Shown piece after piece: positions 35,935-43,379 of a stretch of 64,000 nucleotides of DNA. This stretch comes from Halorubellus salinus (GTDB taxonomy: Archaea > Halobacteriota > Halobacteria > Halobacteriales > Natrialbaceae). Location: positions 186,001-250,000 of the forward strand of contig NZ_JAJCVI010000005.1 of the NCBI RefSeq assembly GCF_020567525.1. Direction: 5' to 3'. Every line of letters begins with the position of its first letter. The stretch's first letter is position 1. The notes beneath the pieces were generated by a model, which was not told the origin of the DNA, made no database searches, and saw only the letters and a list, made by a program, of their open reading frames with translations. The position numbers and the translations under genes were made by a program.

Positions 35935-36107
35935 TGTGCTTCGACCTCCTCGATCTCGACCTGGTGACGCGTGCAGCCGTGGCGGCTGCCGAAGTTCGCG
36001 TACGTGTGTTCGCGAGCGACGTTCTCGTTCGTCGCGTCGATCGTCGTCTCGAAGTTGTTCCGTCCGCGCTTCGTCTGGAACGTCCCGCGGATAGTGAACT
36101 CACTCAT
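35931..36107 (-). CDS. rplX: 50S ribosomal protein L18Ae (LX)
   Basis: Ribosomal protein of 58 residues: MSEFTIRGTFQTKRGRNNFE, then DATNENVAREHTYANFGSRH and an EIEEVEA end, the complete archaeal LX sequence. The start is set by this N terminus; the frame stays open upstream but is not protein-like. It is the first gene of the rplX-pfdA-ftsY set and overlaps pfdA by four bases. Confidence 0.95.
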   Translation of the reverse strand: MSEFTIRGTFQTKRGRNNFETTIDATNENVAREHTYANFGSRHGCTRHQVEIEEVEAQ

Positions 36108-36522
36108 GTAGTCGAATCCGTCGCCTAGGGGGAAGAATCTTCTCACTTCAATGTCCTGGGGCTGTGGCGTGCTCGCCAGGTGAACGCCGGTGATATCCGG
36201 CGGTACGCCGGCACCACGGACTGCCGGCGACCGTCGATGCGCGAGTAGGTCACGTCTACGGCGGGTTCGGCCGTGGTTGGAACTCGCGTCGGTCGACGCT
36301 GCACCCGGTCGGTGCCGGCTCTCGTCGCAGTGGAGGGATGCGTCGGTCGCGTGAGCGATGCGCTCGGTCACGCTGGTGGAACCGCTCGGTCTCGCTGGCG
36401 GAACCGCTCGTCACGCTTACCGTATGCGCTCGTTCCCGTCCGCGTATGCGCCCGTTCCCGTCGCGGACGACAGCCATAGCTGGTCTCTAACTAACTCCAA
36501 TCCTGGTGAGTTGGTAGCTATC
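36108..36522. other. Divergent intergenic region between rplX and a pilin-like gene
   Basis: About 415 bases with no protein-like frame. Near 36360-36470 short direct repeats occur (GGAACCGCTCG twice; GTATGCGCTCGTTCCCGTC twice with a 21-bp period). The rplX side has GAAGATTCTTC, a perfect short palindrome about 27 bases from its ATG. The side next to the pilin-like gene holds an AT-richer inverted repeat listed separately. Confidence 0.5.
36476..36521. promoter_or_regulatory. Inverted repeat directly before the pilin-like gene start
   Basis: ATAGCT at 36476-36481 pairs with AGCTAT at 36516-36521, one base before the ATG; inside it AACTC pairs with GAGTT. The stretch is AT-richer than its surroundings (CTCTAACTAACTCC). 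It could be an operator, or an RNA hairpin that hides the start codon. Confidence 0.45.
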
Positions 36523-38604
36523 ATGGAGCCGCTCGGATTCGGCCGGCGACGCGAGCGAGGGCGCGCGGCCGCACCCGTCGTCGGCGTCGTGCTCATGCTC
36601 GGGCTGGTCGTCGCCGGTGCCGGGCTCGTCTACGCCACCGGGATGGACGCGAAGGCGTCCGTGCAGGACGCTTCGGCGGCCGACGGCGTGGAGACCTCGC
36701 TCCAGGCCGCCGGCGCGACGTTCGCGTCGGTCGCGCACACCGGGAGCGGTGCGACCGAACTCGTCGACCTCGGCGACTCGGCGCGCGACGTCCGCGTCGA
36801 GGCCGACGGCCGGCTCCGCGTCCAGGTGAACGGACGCACAGCGTGTACGGCAGCGACCGACCTCGGGACCGTCGTCGCCGACACCGGCTCGGGCGTCACG
36901 GTCGCGTACCAGGCGGGCGCCATCTTCAGGCGGTCGGCGAGCGGGACGACCATCCTGCAGTCGCCCGCGCTCGAATACCGCACCGAGCACGTGAACGGCC
37001 ACCCGATCCGGACGGTGTCGTTCCCGGTGCCGAACGTCACCGGCGACGTCGACGGGCGCGAGTTCCTCGCGAGCGCCGACCGCGCGGGCGACACCATCCA
37101 GGACGACCTCTGTCTCACCGACGACGGCGCCGCCGACCTCGAGTACGTGCGCGAGGTCACCATCACCGTCGCGGGCAGCGACCACTATCGGGCGTGGCAT
37201 CGGTACTTCGAGCGCGAGTTCGGCGCGGTCGCCGACCACAGCGTCGACCACGGGACGAAGACCGCGTCGGTCACCGCGCCCCTGGGTGCGGGCGTCCACC
37301 CGGACCAGTTCACGTTCGAGGGCGTCCAGGTGTACGGCGCGATCTTCTCGACGGCGTCCTCGGGCGAACTCCTGCTGCAGACCCAGCACGCGACCGTCGA
37401 CAGCTACGACAGCAGGGACGGCCCGTGGGGTGGCGCCACGCCGACGTACGACAGCGGAGGCACCGTCATGACGCGCGGCAGCGTCGCCGTGCAGGCGAAC
37501 GGCGCGACCATCGCGGGGAACGTGTACGCGGAAGGGTCGGTGTCGCTCTCGGAGTCCTGTGGCTCCGGCGGCGATCTTTGCGTCACGGAGGACGTCTACG
37601 TGAACAACTCCACGGCGAGCGGCCCCGTCACCGCGCTGCAGCCGTCGAGCCCGAGCGAGCGCGCCGAACGCATCGGCGGGACGCGGGGGAACGGCACGCA
37701 GCTCCCGGTGGTTCCGCCGATGGACGCGACCATCGACCGGACGGTCGCGACCGCGAGCACGTACAACACGAACGACAACGAGTCCGCCATCGACGTGTCG
37801 GGCGTCCAGTACACGGCCTCGAGTGCGACCGTCGAGAGCGGCGTGTACTACCTCGACGAACTGACCGTGCCAGCCGGGACCGACCTCACCCTGGACACGA
37901 CCGACGGCGACGTCGTGCTCGCCATCGCGGAGGACGTCGACATCGGCGCTGACGCCACGGTGACCGTCAAGGGCGACGGCCAGGTGCACGCGTTCGTCGG
38001 CGAATCGACGACCGCGGGCGACCAGCTGTTCGTCGGCGAGGGCACGACCGTGCGCGTCCTCGACGGCGGCACGCGAACGTACCGGTCGAACGCGCTCGTC
38101 GTCGCGTGCAAGTCCGGGTGTGGCGCGACGTTCGCCGACGCTCCGTCGTCGAACCCGACGACGTTCACGGGCGTGCTCTACGCGCCCGGGAACGCCGCCG
38201 ACGACGGCACCATCAGCCTCGGGAAGCGCGTCGACGTCTGGGGCGCGCTCGTCGGCGGCACCGTCACGTTCGAACAGCAGGCCGAGTTCCACTTCGACGA
38301 GTCGCTGCGGAACCAGGTCGCCACGGACGACGACGGCGACGGTGCACCAGACGTGACCACCGCCGGCCTCAGTTACGTCGACCCGCCCATCGAGAACGGC
38401 TACGTCATCTCCGTCACGTACGACGACGTCAACGTCACCGACGGATCCGCCCGCATCGCTCGCGGAGGCGACGCGCTCGCGAGCAGTCAACGCAGGTCAG
38501 TCGCCGATCCAGGACTCGGGACCGCCGTCGACCGACGAGCCAGGGCCGCCGTCGACGCACGACCGACGCCGCGTGCGTCGCTCGACGCCGTCAGTGTCGC
38601 GTGA
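36523..38604 (+). CDS. DUF7289-like pilin-type surface protein
   Basis: Protein of 693 residues. The N terminus (RRRERGRAAAPVVGVVLMLGLVVAGAGLVYATG) has the basic stretch and hydrophobic helix typical of archaeal type IV pilin-like proteins. The rest is predicted to be extracellular: acidic, Thr/Ser/Gly-rich, beta-rich, with a few cysteines (RTACTA, DDLCLTD, ESCGSGGDLC) and N-glycosylation sequons (VNNSTA, NVTGD). The assignment to DUF7289 is from memory and only moderately sure. Base use and AT-rich 5' flank differ somewhat from the neighbours. It lies on the opposite strand between rplX-pfdA-ftsY and the L39e-L31e-eIF6 genes, which are often adjacent in haloarchaea. Confidence 0.75.
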   Translation: MEPLGFGRRRERGRAAAPVVGVVLMLGLVVAGAGLVYATGMDAKASVQDASAADGVETSLQAAGATFASVAHTGSGATELVDLGDSARDVRVEADGRLRVQVNGRTACTAATDLGTVVADTGSGVTVAYQAGAIFRRSASGTTILQSPALEYRTEHVNGHPIRTVSFPVPNVTGDVDGREFLASADRAGDTIQDDLCLTDDGAADLEYVREVTITVAGSDHYRAWHRYFEREFGAVADHSVDHGTKTASVTAPLGAGVHPDQFTFEGVQVYGAIFSTASSGELLLQTQHATVDSYDSRDGPWGGATPTYDSGGTVMTRGSVAVQANGATIAGNVYAEGSVSLSESCGSGGDLCVTEDVYVNNSTASGPVTALQPSSPSERAERIGGTRGNGTQLPVVPPMDATIDRTVATASTYNTNDNESAIDVSGVQYTASSATVESGVYYLDELTVPAGTDLTLDTTDGDVVLAIAEDVDIGADATVTVKGDGQVHAFVGESTTAGDQLFVGEGTTVRVLDGGTRTYRSNALVVACKSGCGATFADAPSSNPTTFTGVLYAPGNAADDGTISLGKRVDVWGALVGGTVTFEQQAEFHFDESLRNQVATDDDGDGAPDVTTAGLSYVDPPIENGYVISVTYDDVNVTDGSARIARGGDALASSQRRSVADPGLGTAVDRRARAAVDARPTPRASLDAVSVA

Positions 38605-38620
38605 AGAAGAAACGCCTCGC

Positions 38621-38636
38621 GACCCCGAACGGGGTC
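38621..38636. terminator. Perfect hairpin between convergent gene ends
   Basis: GACCCCGAACGGGGTC is a 7-bp stem with a 2-base centre, located between the stop of the pilin-like gene and the stop of eIF6 (it overlaps the latter by two bases). It could act for either transcript. AAGAAGAAACGCC just before it is A-rich. Confidence 0.45.
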
Positions 38637-39300
38637 AGTCGAGGAAGCCGAGCGTCTGCTCGATGCGCGTCAGCTCCGGACCGCTCGTGTCCTCGCCGAC
38701 CACGTACCCGTGGTCGTTCGCGAGCAACCCGGAGCCGACGAGCGGCGCGCCGAAGTTCACGGTCCCGACGTCCGCGTGCACGCCGAGGTGCTCGTCGAGC
38801 GCCGCGAGCTCTTCCTCCGTGGCCTTCGGGTGACAGAGCACGCCGTCGTTCGTCGCCACCGCCGCAGTCCCGACGGTTCGAACGCCACCGAGCTCGCCGC
38901 GCTCGACCGGCACGTCGAGCGTCTCCTCGACGACAGCCGTCGCGTCGTCACTCAGCTCGGGGTGCACGTACGCGCCCGCGTCGTTCGCGAGCACGACGTT
39001 CCCCGCGGCGTTCCGGCGACCCGGGAGCACGCCGACGTCGACGTCCACGGCGTCCTCGAGACGGTCGCGTTCACGGTCGCGGATGCGGCCCGTGACCACG
39101 AGCCCCTTCGAGTTCCCGGCGACGAGCGACCCGACGGTCGCGGACCCACCGATGTTCGTGGCAATCGCTGGGACCTCGAGCTCGTCGGCGAGCGCGTCGA
39201 CGAGTTCGTCGTCGACGTCCGGTCGAACGACGAGTACAGTGTCGGTCGCGCGAGCGAACACGCCGACGTACGGCGATCCGACGAACGCGGTGCGTAGCAC
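38635..39300 (-). CDS. eif6: Translation initiation factor 6
   Basis: Ribosome anti-association factor of 221 residues that binds the large subunit. Seen: repeated motifs of the five-fold propeller: [83 protein letters not shown]. The start is GTG, two bases after the stop of L31e, so L39e-L31e-eIF6 is one operon. The start choice is supported by the family N terminus ([13 protein letters not shown]). Confidence 0.95.
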   Translation of the reverse strand: MLRTAFVGSPYVGVFARATDTVLVVRPDVDDELVDALADELEVPAIATNIGGSATVGSLVAGNSKGLVVTGRIRDRERDRLEDAVDVDVGVLPGRRNAAGNVVLANDAGAYVHPELSDDATAVVEETLDVPVERGELGGVRTVGTAAVATNDGVLCHPKATEEELAALDEHLGVHADVGTVNFGAPLVGSGLLANDHGYVVGEDTSGPELTRIEQTLGFLD

Positions 39301-39302
39301 CG

Positions 39303-39581
39303 TTATTCTGCGTACTCGGCTTCGACGACGCGGTCGCCGTCCACGTCGAACGGCGCTGCGCGCACGCGAACCTTACTCGGGGGCTTCTTCCGGCCGCGAC
39401 TCCAGATCGCCTCGTTGATCGAGGGGTCGAGACGGACCTGGTCTTCGTCGACCTTGAAGTGCTGTGCGAGGTGCTCGCGGATGAGCGTCATGGCCTTGTC
39501 CGCGCGCTTGTGCTTCGCTTCGGCCTTGGCGTCTCGGAGCGGGACGGTAACGACGCGCTCTTCGAATTCTTCTGCGCTCAT
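39303..39581 (-). CDS. rpl31e: 50S ribosomal protein L31e
   Basis: Ribosomal protein of 92 residues: [20 protein letters not shown], then [40 protein letters not shown] and RVRAAPF, the whole conserved fold. It is separated by two bases from both L39e and eIF6, which shows a tight operon. Confidence 0.97.
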   Translation of the reverse strand: MSAEEFEERVVTVPLRDAKAEAKHKRADKAMTLIREHLAQHFKVDEDQVRLDPSINEAIWSRGRKKPPSKVRVRAAPFDVDGDRVVEAEYAE

Positions 39582-39583
39582 CG

Positions 39584-39736
39584 TTACTCGTCCGTGTCGT
39601 TACGCCGCCAGTTCCGGCGCTTGTAGTTCCGCTGGACGTCCATGTCGGTCTTGAGCATGACCCACGCCGGCACCCGACTGTTCTGTCGGTCGAGCTTGGC
39701 GAGGCGCTTCTTCTTCGCCTTCGACTTCTTGCTCAT
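39584..39736 (-). CDS. rpl39e: 50S ribosomal protein L39e
   Basis: Ribosomal protein of 50 residues, too short for a usual gene finder cut-off. Translation reads [20 protein letters not shown], then [20 protein letters not shown] and [10 protein letters not shown], the full archaeal L39e. It is strongly basic, unlike most proteins here, as expected for this tunnel-lining protein. It is the first gene of the operon with L31e and eIF6. A TATA box (CCTATAAGG) lies about 28 bases upstream. Confidence 0.97.
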   Translation of the reverse strand: MSKKSKAKKKRLAKLDRQNSRVPAWVMLKTDMDVQRNYKRRNWRRNDTDE

Positions 39737-39760
39737 AGTGGCCGAGACTATCGCGTGGGA

Positions 39761-39769
39761 CCTTATAGG
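39761..39769 (-). promoter_or_regulatory. TATA box of the L39e-L31e-eIF6 operon
   Basis: CCTATAAGG on the minus strand is centred about 28 bases before the L39e ATG, and is one of the clearest archaeal TATA boxes in the window. Confidence 0.65.
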
Positions 39770-39893
39770 GTTGTCCTTTCGCCGTCGTGTGCGGAGGGTT
39801 GTCGCGGTCGGTGGCAGCGTCGTCGACGGTGTACTCGACGGAGGTCCAGGTCGTCGACGTTTCGCGTCACGGGCTTCGTGCCGTCGACTGCGC

Positions 39894-40448
39894 TCAGAGT
39901 TCGAACGCGCGGACGGTCTCGTAGACGGGGCCGTCGTCGGTGAGCGTGCTCTCGGTGAGGTGAACCTCGTCGACGAGCGCGGTGCCGACGGTCGGTTCCT
40001 CCTCGACGACGACGGCCTGCACCCGATCCTTGCCGCCGCCGTGGCGGACGCGAGCGATGGTGGCGTGGGGCGTGAAGTCGTGGTCCTCGGGGTCGTAGCC
40101 GAGCGCGGTCGTCTCGCGCTCGATGGCGTCGTGGAGGTGCGCGAGTTCGAGGTCGCCGCGACGCACGCCGATCCAGACGACGCTGATGTAGTCGAGGCTC
40201 GGGAACACGCCGAGGTCGCCGTACTCGACCTCGAAGGGGTCGACGTCGGCGTCGTCGACGGCGCGGGAAACGGCGTCCGCGACCGCGTCGAGGCGATGCT
40301 CGGGGGTCTCGCCGAGGAACTTCAGCGTGACGTGGGTCCCCTCGGGGTCCGTGGGGTCGACGCCGGCGGCGTCCGCGAACAGCGATTGGACGTCGGCGAC
40401 GGCGGGGGCGAGCGCGTCGGGGAGGTCGACGCTCACGAACAGTCGCAT
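39894..40448 (-). CDS. thpR: RNA 2',3'-cyclic phosphodiesterase
   Basis: 2H-family enzyme of 184 residues that opens 2',3'-cyclic phosphates on RNA ends. Seen: both HxTx motifs, HVTL in [17 protein letters not shown] and HATI in [16 protein letters not shown], at the usual spacing, and the N-terminal [11 protein letters not shown]. Length is normal. A TATA-like GTTTACGG lies about 26 bases upstream. It is divergent from priL. Confidence 0.93.
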   Translation of the reverse strand: MRLFVSVDLPDALAPAVADVQSLFADAAGVDPTDPEGTHVTLKFLGETPEHRLDAVADAVSRAVDDADVDPFEVEYGDLGVFPSLDYISVVWIGVRRGDLELAHLHDAIERETTALGYDPEDHDFTPHATIARVRHGGGKDRVQAVVVEEEPTVGTALVDEVHLTESTLTDDGPVYETVRAFEL

Positions 40449-40484
40449 GTTCTCGAGTCGTGCGCGCGCGACCGTAAACCCCCA

Positions 40485-40541
40485 CGCCCGTTCAATCCCC
40501 GCCCGACGACTGATATGCGCCCGTTCAATCCCCGCCCGACG
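40485..40541. repeat. Direct repeat between divergent thpR and priL, 33-bp period
   Basis: The 24-bp stretch beginning CGCCCGTTCAATCCCCGCCC occurs twice without change (40485-40508 and 40518-40541), separated by ACTGATATG. It lies in the promoter region shared by the two genes. Confidence 0.85.
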
Positions 40542-40604
40542 GATGGGGTTCGCGGGGAGCGCGGACCGTCGCGCTTATTCGACGGCGCTCGGTAAGACCC
40601 TGGC

Positions 40605-41645
40605 ATGGAGTCGTTGCACGCGCGATACCCGTTCTTCGAGAGCGCGCGGGAGGCGGTCGACGACGCGGCCGTCGACCTCGGGGAGCTCGTCGCTCGCGGT
40701 GACGCGCCGGCGGTCGACCGCGCGGTCGAGCGCGTCACGGCCGCGCTCACGGAGGGCGACGTGGGCGCGCCGCGCCGGCGGACGCGCACGGAACTGCTCT
40801 CGTATCCGGTCGCGCGCGTGCTCGTGTCGCTCGTCGACGAGCCCGCGGTGACGCGGACGTACGCGCAGGCGGAGGCGGCGACCGCGGTCGAACGCATCCG
40901 CGCGGACGTGACGGAGAACGCGGACCTCTCCTACGGGTCGGGCGGCGAGGTGTCGCTGTCGGGACTGCTGTCGGAGTTCGGGCTCGACGACGCCGTCGAG
41001 CCGGTCGCCGGCGAGGACGCGTACCGCGTGACCGTGACCGCGTACCTGCGACTGTCGTCGAACCTCGACGGCGACGCGTGGCGGCTGAACCGCCGCGAGC
41101 TCGCCGACGGCGAGGTGCCCGTGGAGCGCGACGAGTTGCTCGTCTTGCTCCGGCAAGCCATCGAGGACCGGGTCGCCGACGGCCTCCCGTTGTCGGTCCC
41201 GGACGCCATCGCGGACGCGCTCACCGACGCGGTCGGACGCGTCGAGGAGGTGCTCGCGGACATCGACGTCGCGGTCGACATCGACCGCGTCGTCCCGGAA
41301 CTGTTCCCGCCGTGCGTGCACGCGCTCCTGGAGCGCGCTCGCGACGGCGAGGAGCTACCCGCGCACTCGTGGTTCTCGCTGTGCTCGTTCTGCGCCGCCA
41401 TCGGGATGGACGCCGACGACGTCCTCGAACTCCTCGACGTCGCCGAGGGCGAGGACCCCGTGCTCGCCCAGCGCGTCCGCTACGGCCTCGAGCGCGTCGC
41501 CGGGGAACGCGGCGTCGAGTACCCGCTGCCTTCGTGCGAGACGATGGACGCGTACGGCGACTGCGTGAACAAGGACGACCTCTGCGCTGACGTCCAGCAT
41601 CCGCTCTCGTACTACGAGACGCGCGTCGAGTCCGCCGGCGACTGA
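40605..41645 (+). CDS. priL: DNA primase large subunit PriL
   Basis: Regulatory subunit of archaeal/eukaryotic-type primase, 346 residues. Seen: the C-terminal iron-sulfur domain with cysteines in LFPPCVHALL, CSFC, PSCETMDAYGDC and DDLC, followed by QHPLSYYETRV, the conserved end. The N-terminal half begins MESLHARYPFFESAREAV, as in haloarchaeal PriL. TATA-like GCTTATTC lies about 27 bases upstream of the ATG. The catalytic subunit PriS is not in the window. Confidence 0.95.
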   Translation: MESLHARYPFFESAREAVDDAAVDLGELVARGDAPAVDRAVERVTAALTEGDVGAPRRRTRTELLSYPVARVLVSLVDEPAVTRTYAQAEAATAVERIRADVTENADLSYGSGGEVSLSGLLSEFGLDDAVEPVAGEDAYRVTVTAYLRLSSNLDGDAWRLNRRELADGEVPVERDELLVLLRQAIEDRVADGLPLSVPDAIADALTDAVGRVEEVLADIDVAVDIDRVVPELFPPCVHALLERARDGEELPAHSWFSLCSFCAAIGMDADDVLELLDVAEGEDPVLAQRVRYGLERVAGERGVEYPLPSCETMDAYGDCVNKDDLCADVQHPLSYYETRVESAGD

Positions 41646-41655
41646 CCGCTCGCAG

Positions 41656-41716
41656 CGCTCACGTCGAAGCCAGTGCGTCCCCACCTGCGTCGCTCACGTC
41701 GAAGCCAGTGCGTCAG
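41656..41716. repeat. Direct repeat just after priL, 35-bp period
   Basis: CGCTCACGTCGAAGCCAGTG plus CGTC occurs at 41656 and 41691, both complete, starting eleven bases after the priL stop codon. Confidence 0.85.
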
Positions 41717-41780
41717 CGCTCGCGGCGCTCTCGTCGGTCCATAGAATGCGTCCGTCGCCGGCGGGTCGCGTGCGTCGCGG

Positions 41781-42020
41781 TCAAGCCGGGTTGCCGTTGT
41801 CGTCGTCGTCCTCGGACTTCGTGAGGTACGCGAGCCCGTAGCCGATACCGACCATGAACAGCACGAAGAACATGATGGCGCCGGCGAGCACGAACCCGCC
41901 GTCGACGGTGAGGACGCCCTGCGCGTCGCCGTAGGTCAACCCGATGGCGACGAAGATGGCGAGCATGACGAGAACCGAGGCCATGGAGACGACGACCTCG
42001 ATCCAGTCTTGACGGTCCAT
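41781..42020 (-). CDS. Small two-helix membrane protein
   Basis: Protein of 79 residues beginning MDRQDWIEVVVSMASVLVML. It has two membrane helices (VVVSMASVLVMLAIFVAIG and GGFVLAGAIMFFVLFMVGIG) and an acidic tail (KSEDDDDNGNP). It appears to be a conserved haloarchaeal small membrane protein, but the family name is uncertain. The ATG was chosen to give the first helix a short polar leader. Confidence 0.65.
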   Translation of the reverse strand: MDRQDWIEVVVSMASVLVMLAIFVAIGLTYGDAQGVLTVDGGFVLAGAIMFFVLFMVGIGYGLAYLTKSEDDDDNGNPA

Positions 42021-42110
42021 AGGCGACTTGAACCGGGGCGGGGACAAAAGGGTGTCTAACTCGCCGTCGGCGCGTTCGAGGGGTGAGCGTGACGTGGACG
42101 CCCGCCGACG

Positions 42111-43199
42111 TCACGCGGTGAGTTCGACGTCGTCGAACTCGAGGAACGCGGTCTCGTAGCCCTCGTGGCGTGCGACCTGCGCGGGCGTGGTCACGGAGAG
42201 CGTGACGTCGTCGTCGGGTTGGACGTCGACGCTCGCCCCGTAGTGATAGCCGAGTTCGGGGTCGAGGACGCGGTCGAGCGCGTCGTCGAAGACGGTGTCG
42301 CCGTCGCGATCGACGGTCGCCTGGATGCCCATGCGGGGGATGACGTAGCCGTTGTACGGGGTACGCGGGCTGACGGCGAGGTAGCGGCCGTCGAAGCGGT
42401 CGGCGTCGACGACGGTCGTCGCGAACACCGCGTCACCGCTCTTCGGGTCGTCGTTCGCGGGGTCGCCGAGGACGCGCCCGGGGAGGTCGCCGGGTGCGGG
42501 CGCGACGCCCATCGGCATGTCCATGTCCATCTGCATGGGTCCGCGCGCCGCCAGCTCGCCGGCTCTGTCGGGGGTCTGCTCGTACGTGATGTTCTCCTTC
42601 GTCGCCTCGCTGTAGGGGAGTTCCACCGGGATGGTCGCACCCTCGCTGAACCGGCCCGCGTAGTCGCCGGTCATCGTGACGCCACTGCCCTCGAGCCCGC
42701 CGACGGAGACGTTCACGGTGAGCGTCGCCGCGTCGACGTCGCCGAGGTCGAAGTTCGCACCGTAGTGGAACCCCATCGGCTGGGAGAGCATCGGGTAGAT
42801 GGTCTCCTGACTGACGGTCTCGCCGTCGCTCTCGATGGCGATACTGACGCCCGCGTCGGGCAGCACCTGCCTGGTCTCCGGGTCGAACACGCTCACCATG
42901 ACGTGCGCGTCGTCGCCCTCCTGGATGGGGGTCTTCTCGACGCTCGTCCCGTTGACGTTCCAGAACCGATGCGGGTACGAGTACATCGTCATCGCGGCGT
43001 AGTCCCCGGACTTCCCCATCTCGCCCATCTCCATGCCCTCGATGTGTGTCGGGAAGTACACCGCGTTCGGGCGGTCCTCGAGCACGGGCGGGGAGCGCGC
43101 CGAGCGCGTCTCGAGCAGGCCCGTGCAGCCCGCCGTCGAGCCGAGCGCGCTCGCCGTCGCGGCGGCGCCGGCCGTCCGGAGGAACGTGCGTCTATCCAT
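42111..43199 (-). CDS. Tat lipoprotein with two P19/Tp34-like metal-binding domains
   Basis: Protein of 362 residues. MDRRTFLRTAGAAATASALG is a Tat signal ending in a lipobox (STAGC). Two related domains follow: the first (about 45-185) has THIEGMEMGEMGKSGDYAAM, PHRFW and GFHYGANFDLGD; the second (about 225-360) has GYVIPRMGIQATVD and GYHYGASVDVQPDD. The HYGA motif is that of the periplasmic iron/copper-binding P19 and Tp34 family, so this is probably a tandem duplicate of that fold. Met-rich patches (MQMDMDMPMG) could bind copper. It is encoded just downstream of a DyP/EfeB-like gene, which suggests a shared role in iron or copper handling. Confidence 0.75.
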   Translation of the reverse strand: MDRRTFLRTAGAAATASALGSTAGCTGLLETRSARSPPVLEDRPNAVYFPTHIEGMEMGEMGKSGDYAAMTMYSYPHRFWNVNGTSVEKTPIQEGDDAHVMVSVFDPETRQVLPDAGVSIAIESDGETVSQETIYPMLSQPMGFHYGANFDLGDVDAATLTVNVSVGGLEGSGVTMTGDYAGRFSEGATIPVELPYSEATKENITYEQTPDRAGELAARGPMQMDMDMPMGVAPAPGDLPGRVLGDPANDDPKSGDAVFATTVVDADRFDGRYLAVSPRTPYNGYVIPRMGIQATVDRDGDTVFDDALDRVLDPELGYHYGASVDVQPDDDVTLSVTTPAQVARHEGYETAFLEFDDVELTA

Positions 43200-43283
43200 G
43201 TACGAGGGTCGGGGAGTCACGCAAAAGCGGGTTGTGGTTTAGGACTCGAAACCGCGTGGTTCGCGGGTCGAACGCCCGTCGCA

Positions 43284-43379
43284 TCACCTTGCCGTCGCGT
43301 CACCTCGCCGTCGCGTCACCTCGCCGTCGCGTCATCTCGCCGTCGCGTCATCTCGCCGTCGCGTCACTCCGGCCGTGGC
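43284..43379. repeat. Tandem repeat of 16 bp that repeats a stop codon, six copies
   Basis: On the minus strand TGACGCGACGGCGAG(A/G) is repeated, with TGA triplets at exactly 16-base steps (their plus-strand TCA at 43284, 43300, 43316, 43332, 43348 and 43364). The triplet at 43364 is the real stop codon of the DyP-like gene; the other five follow it. Confidence 0.95.
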
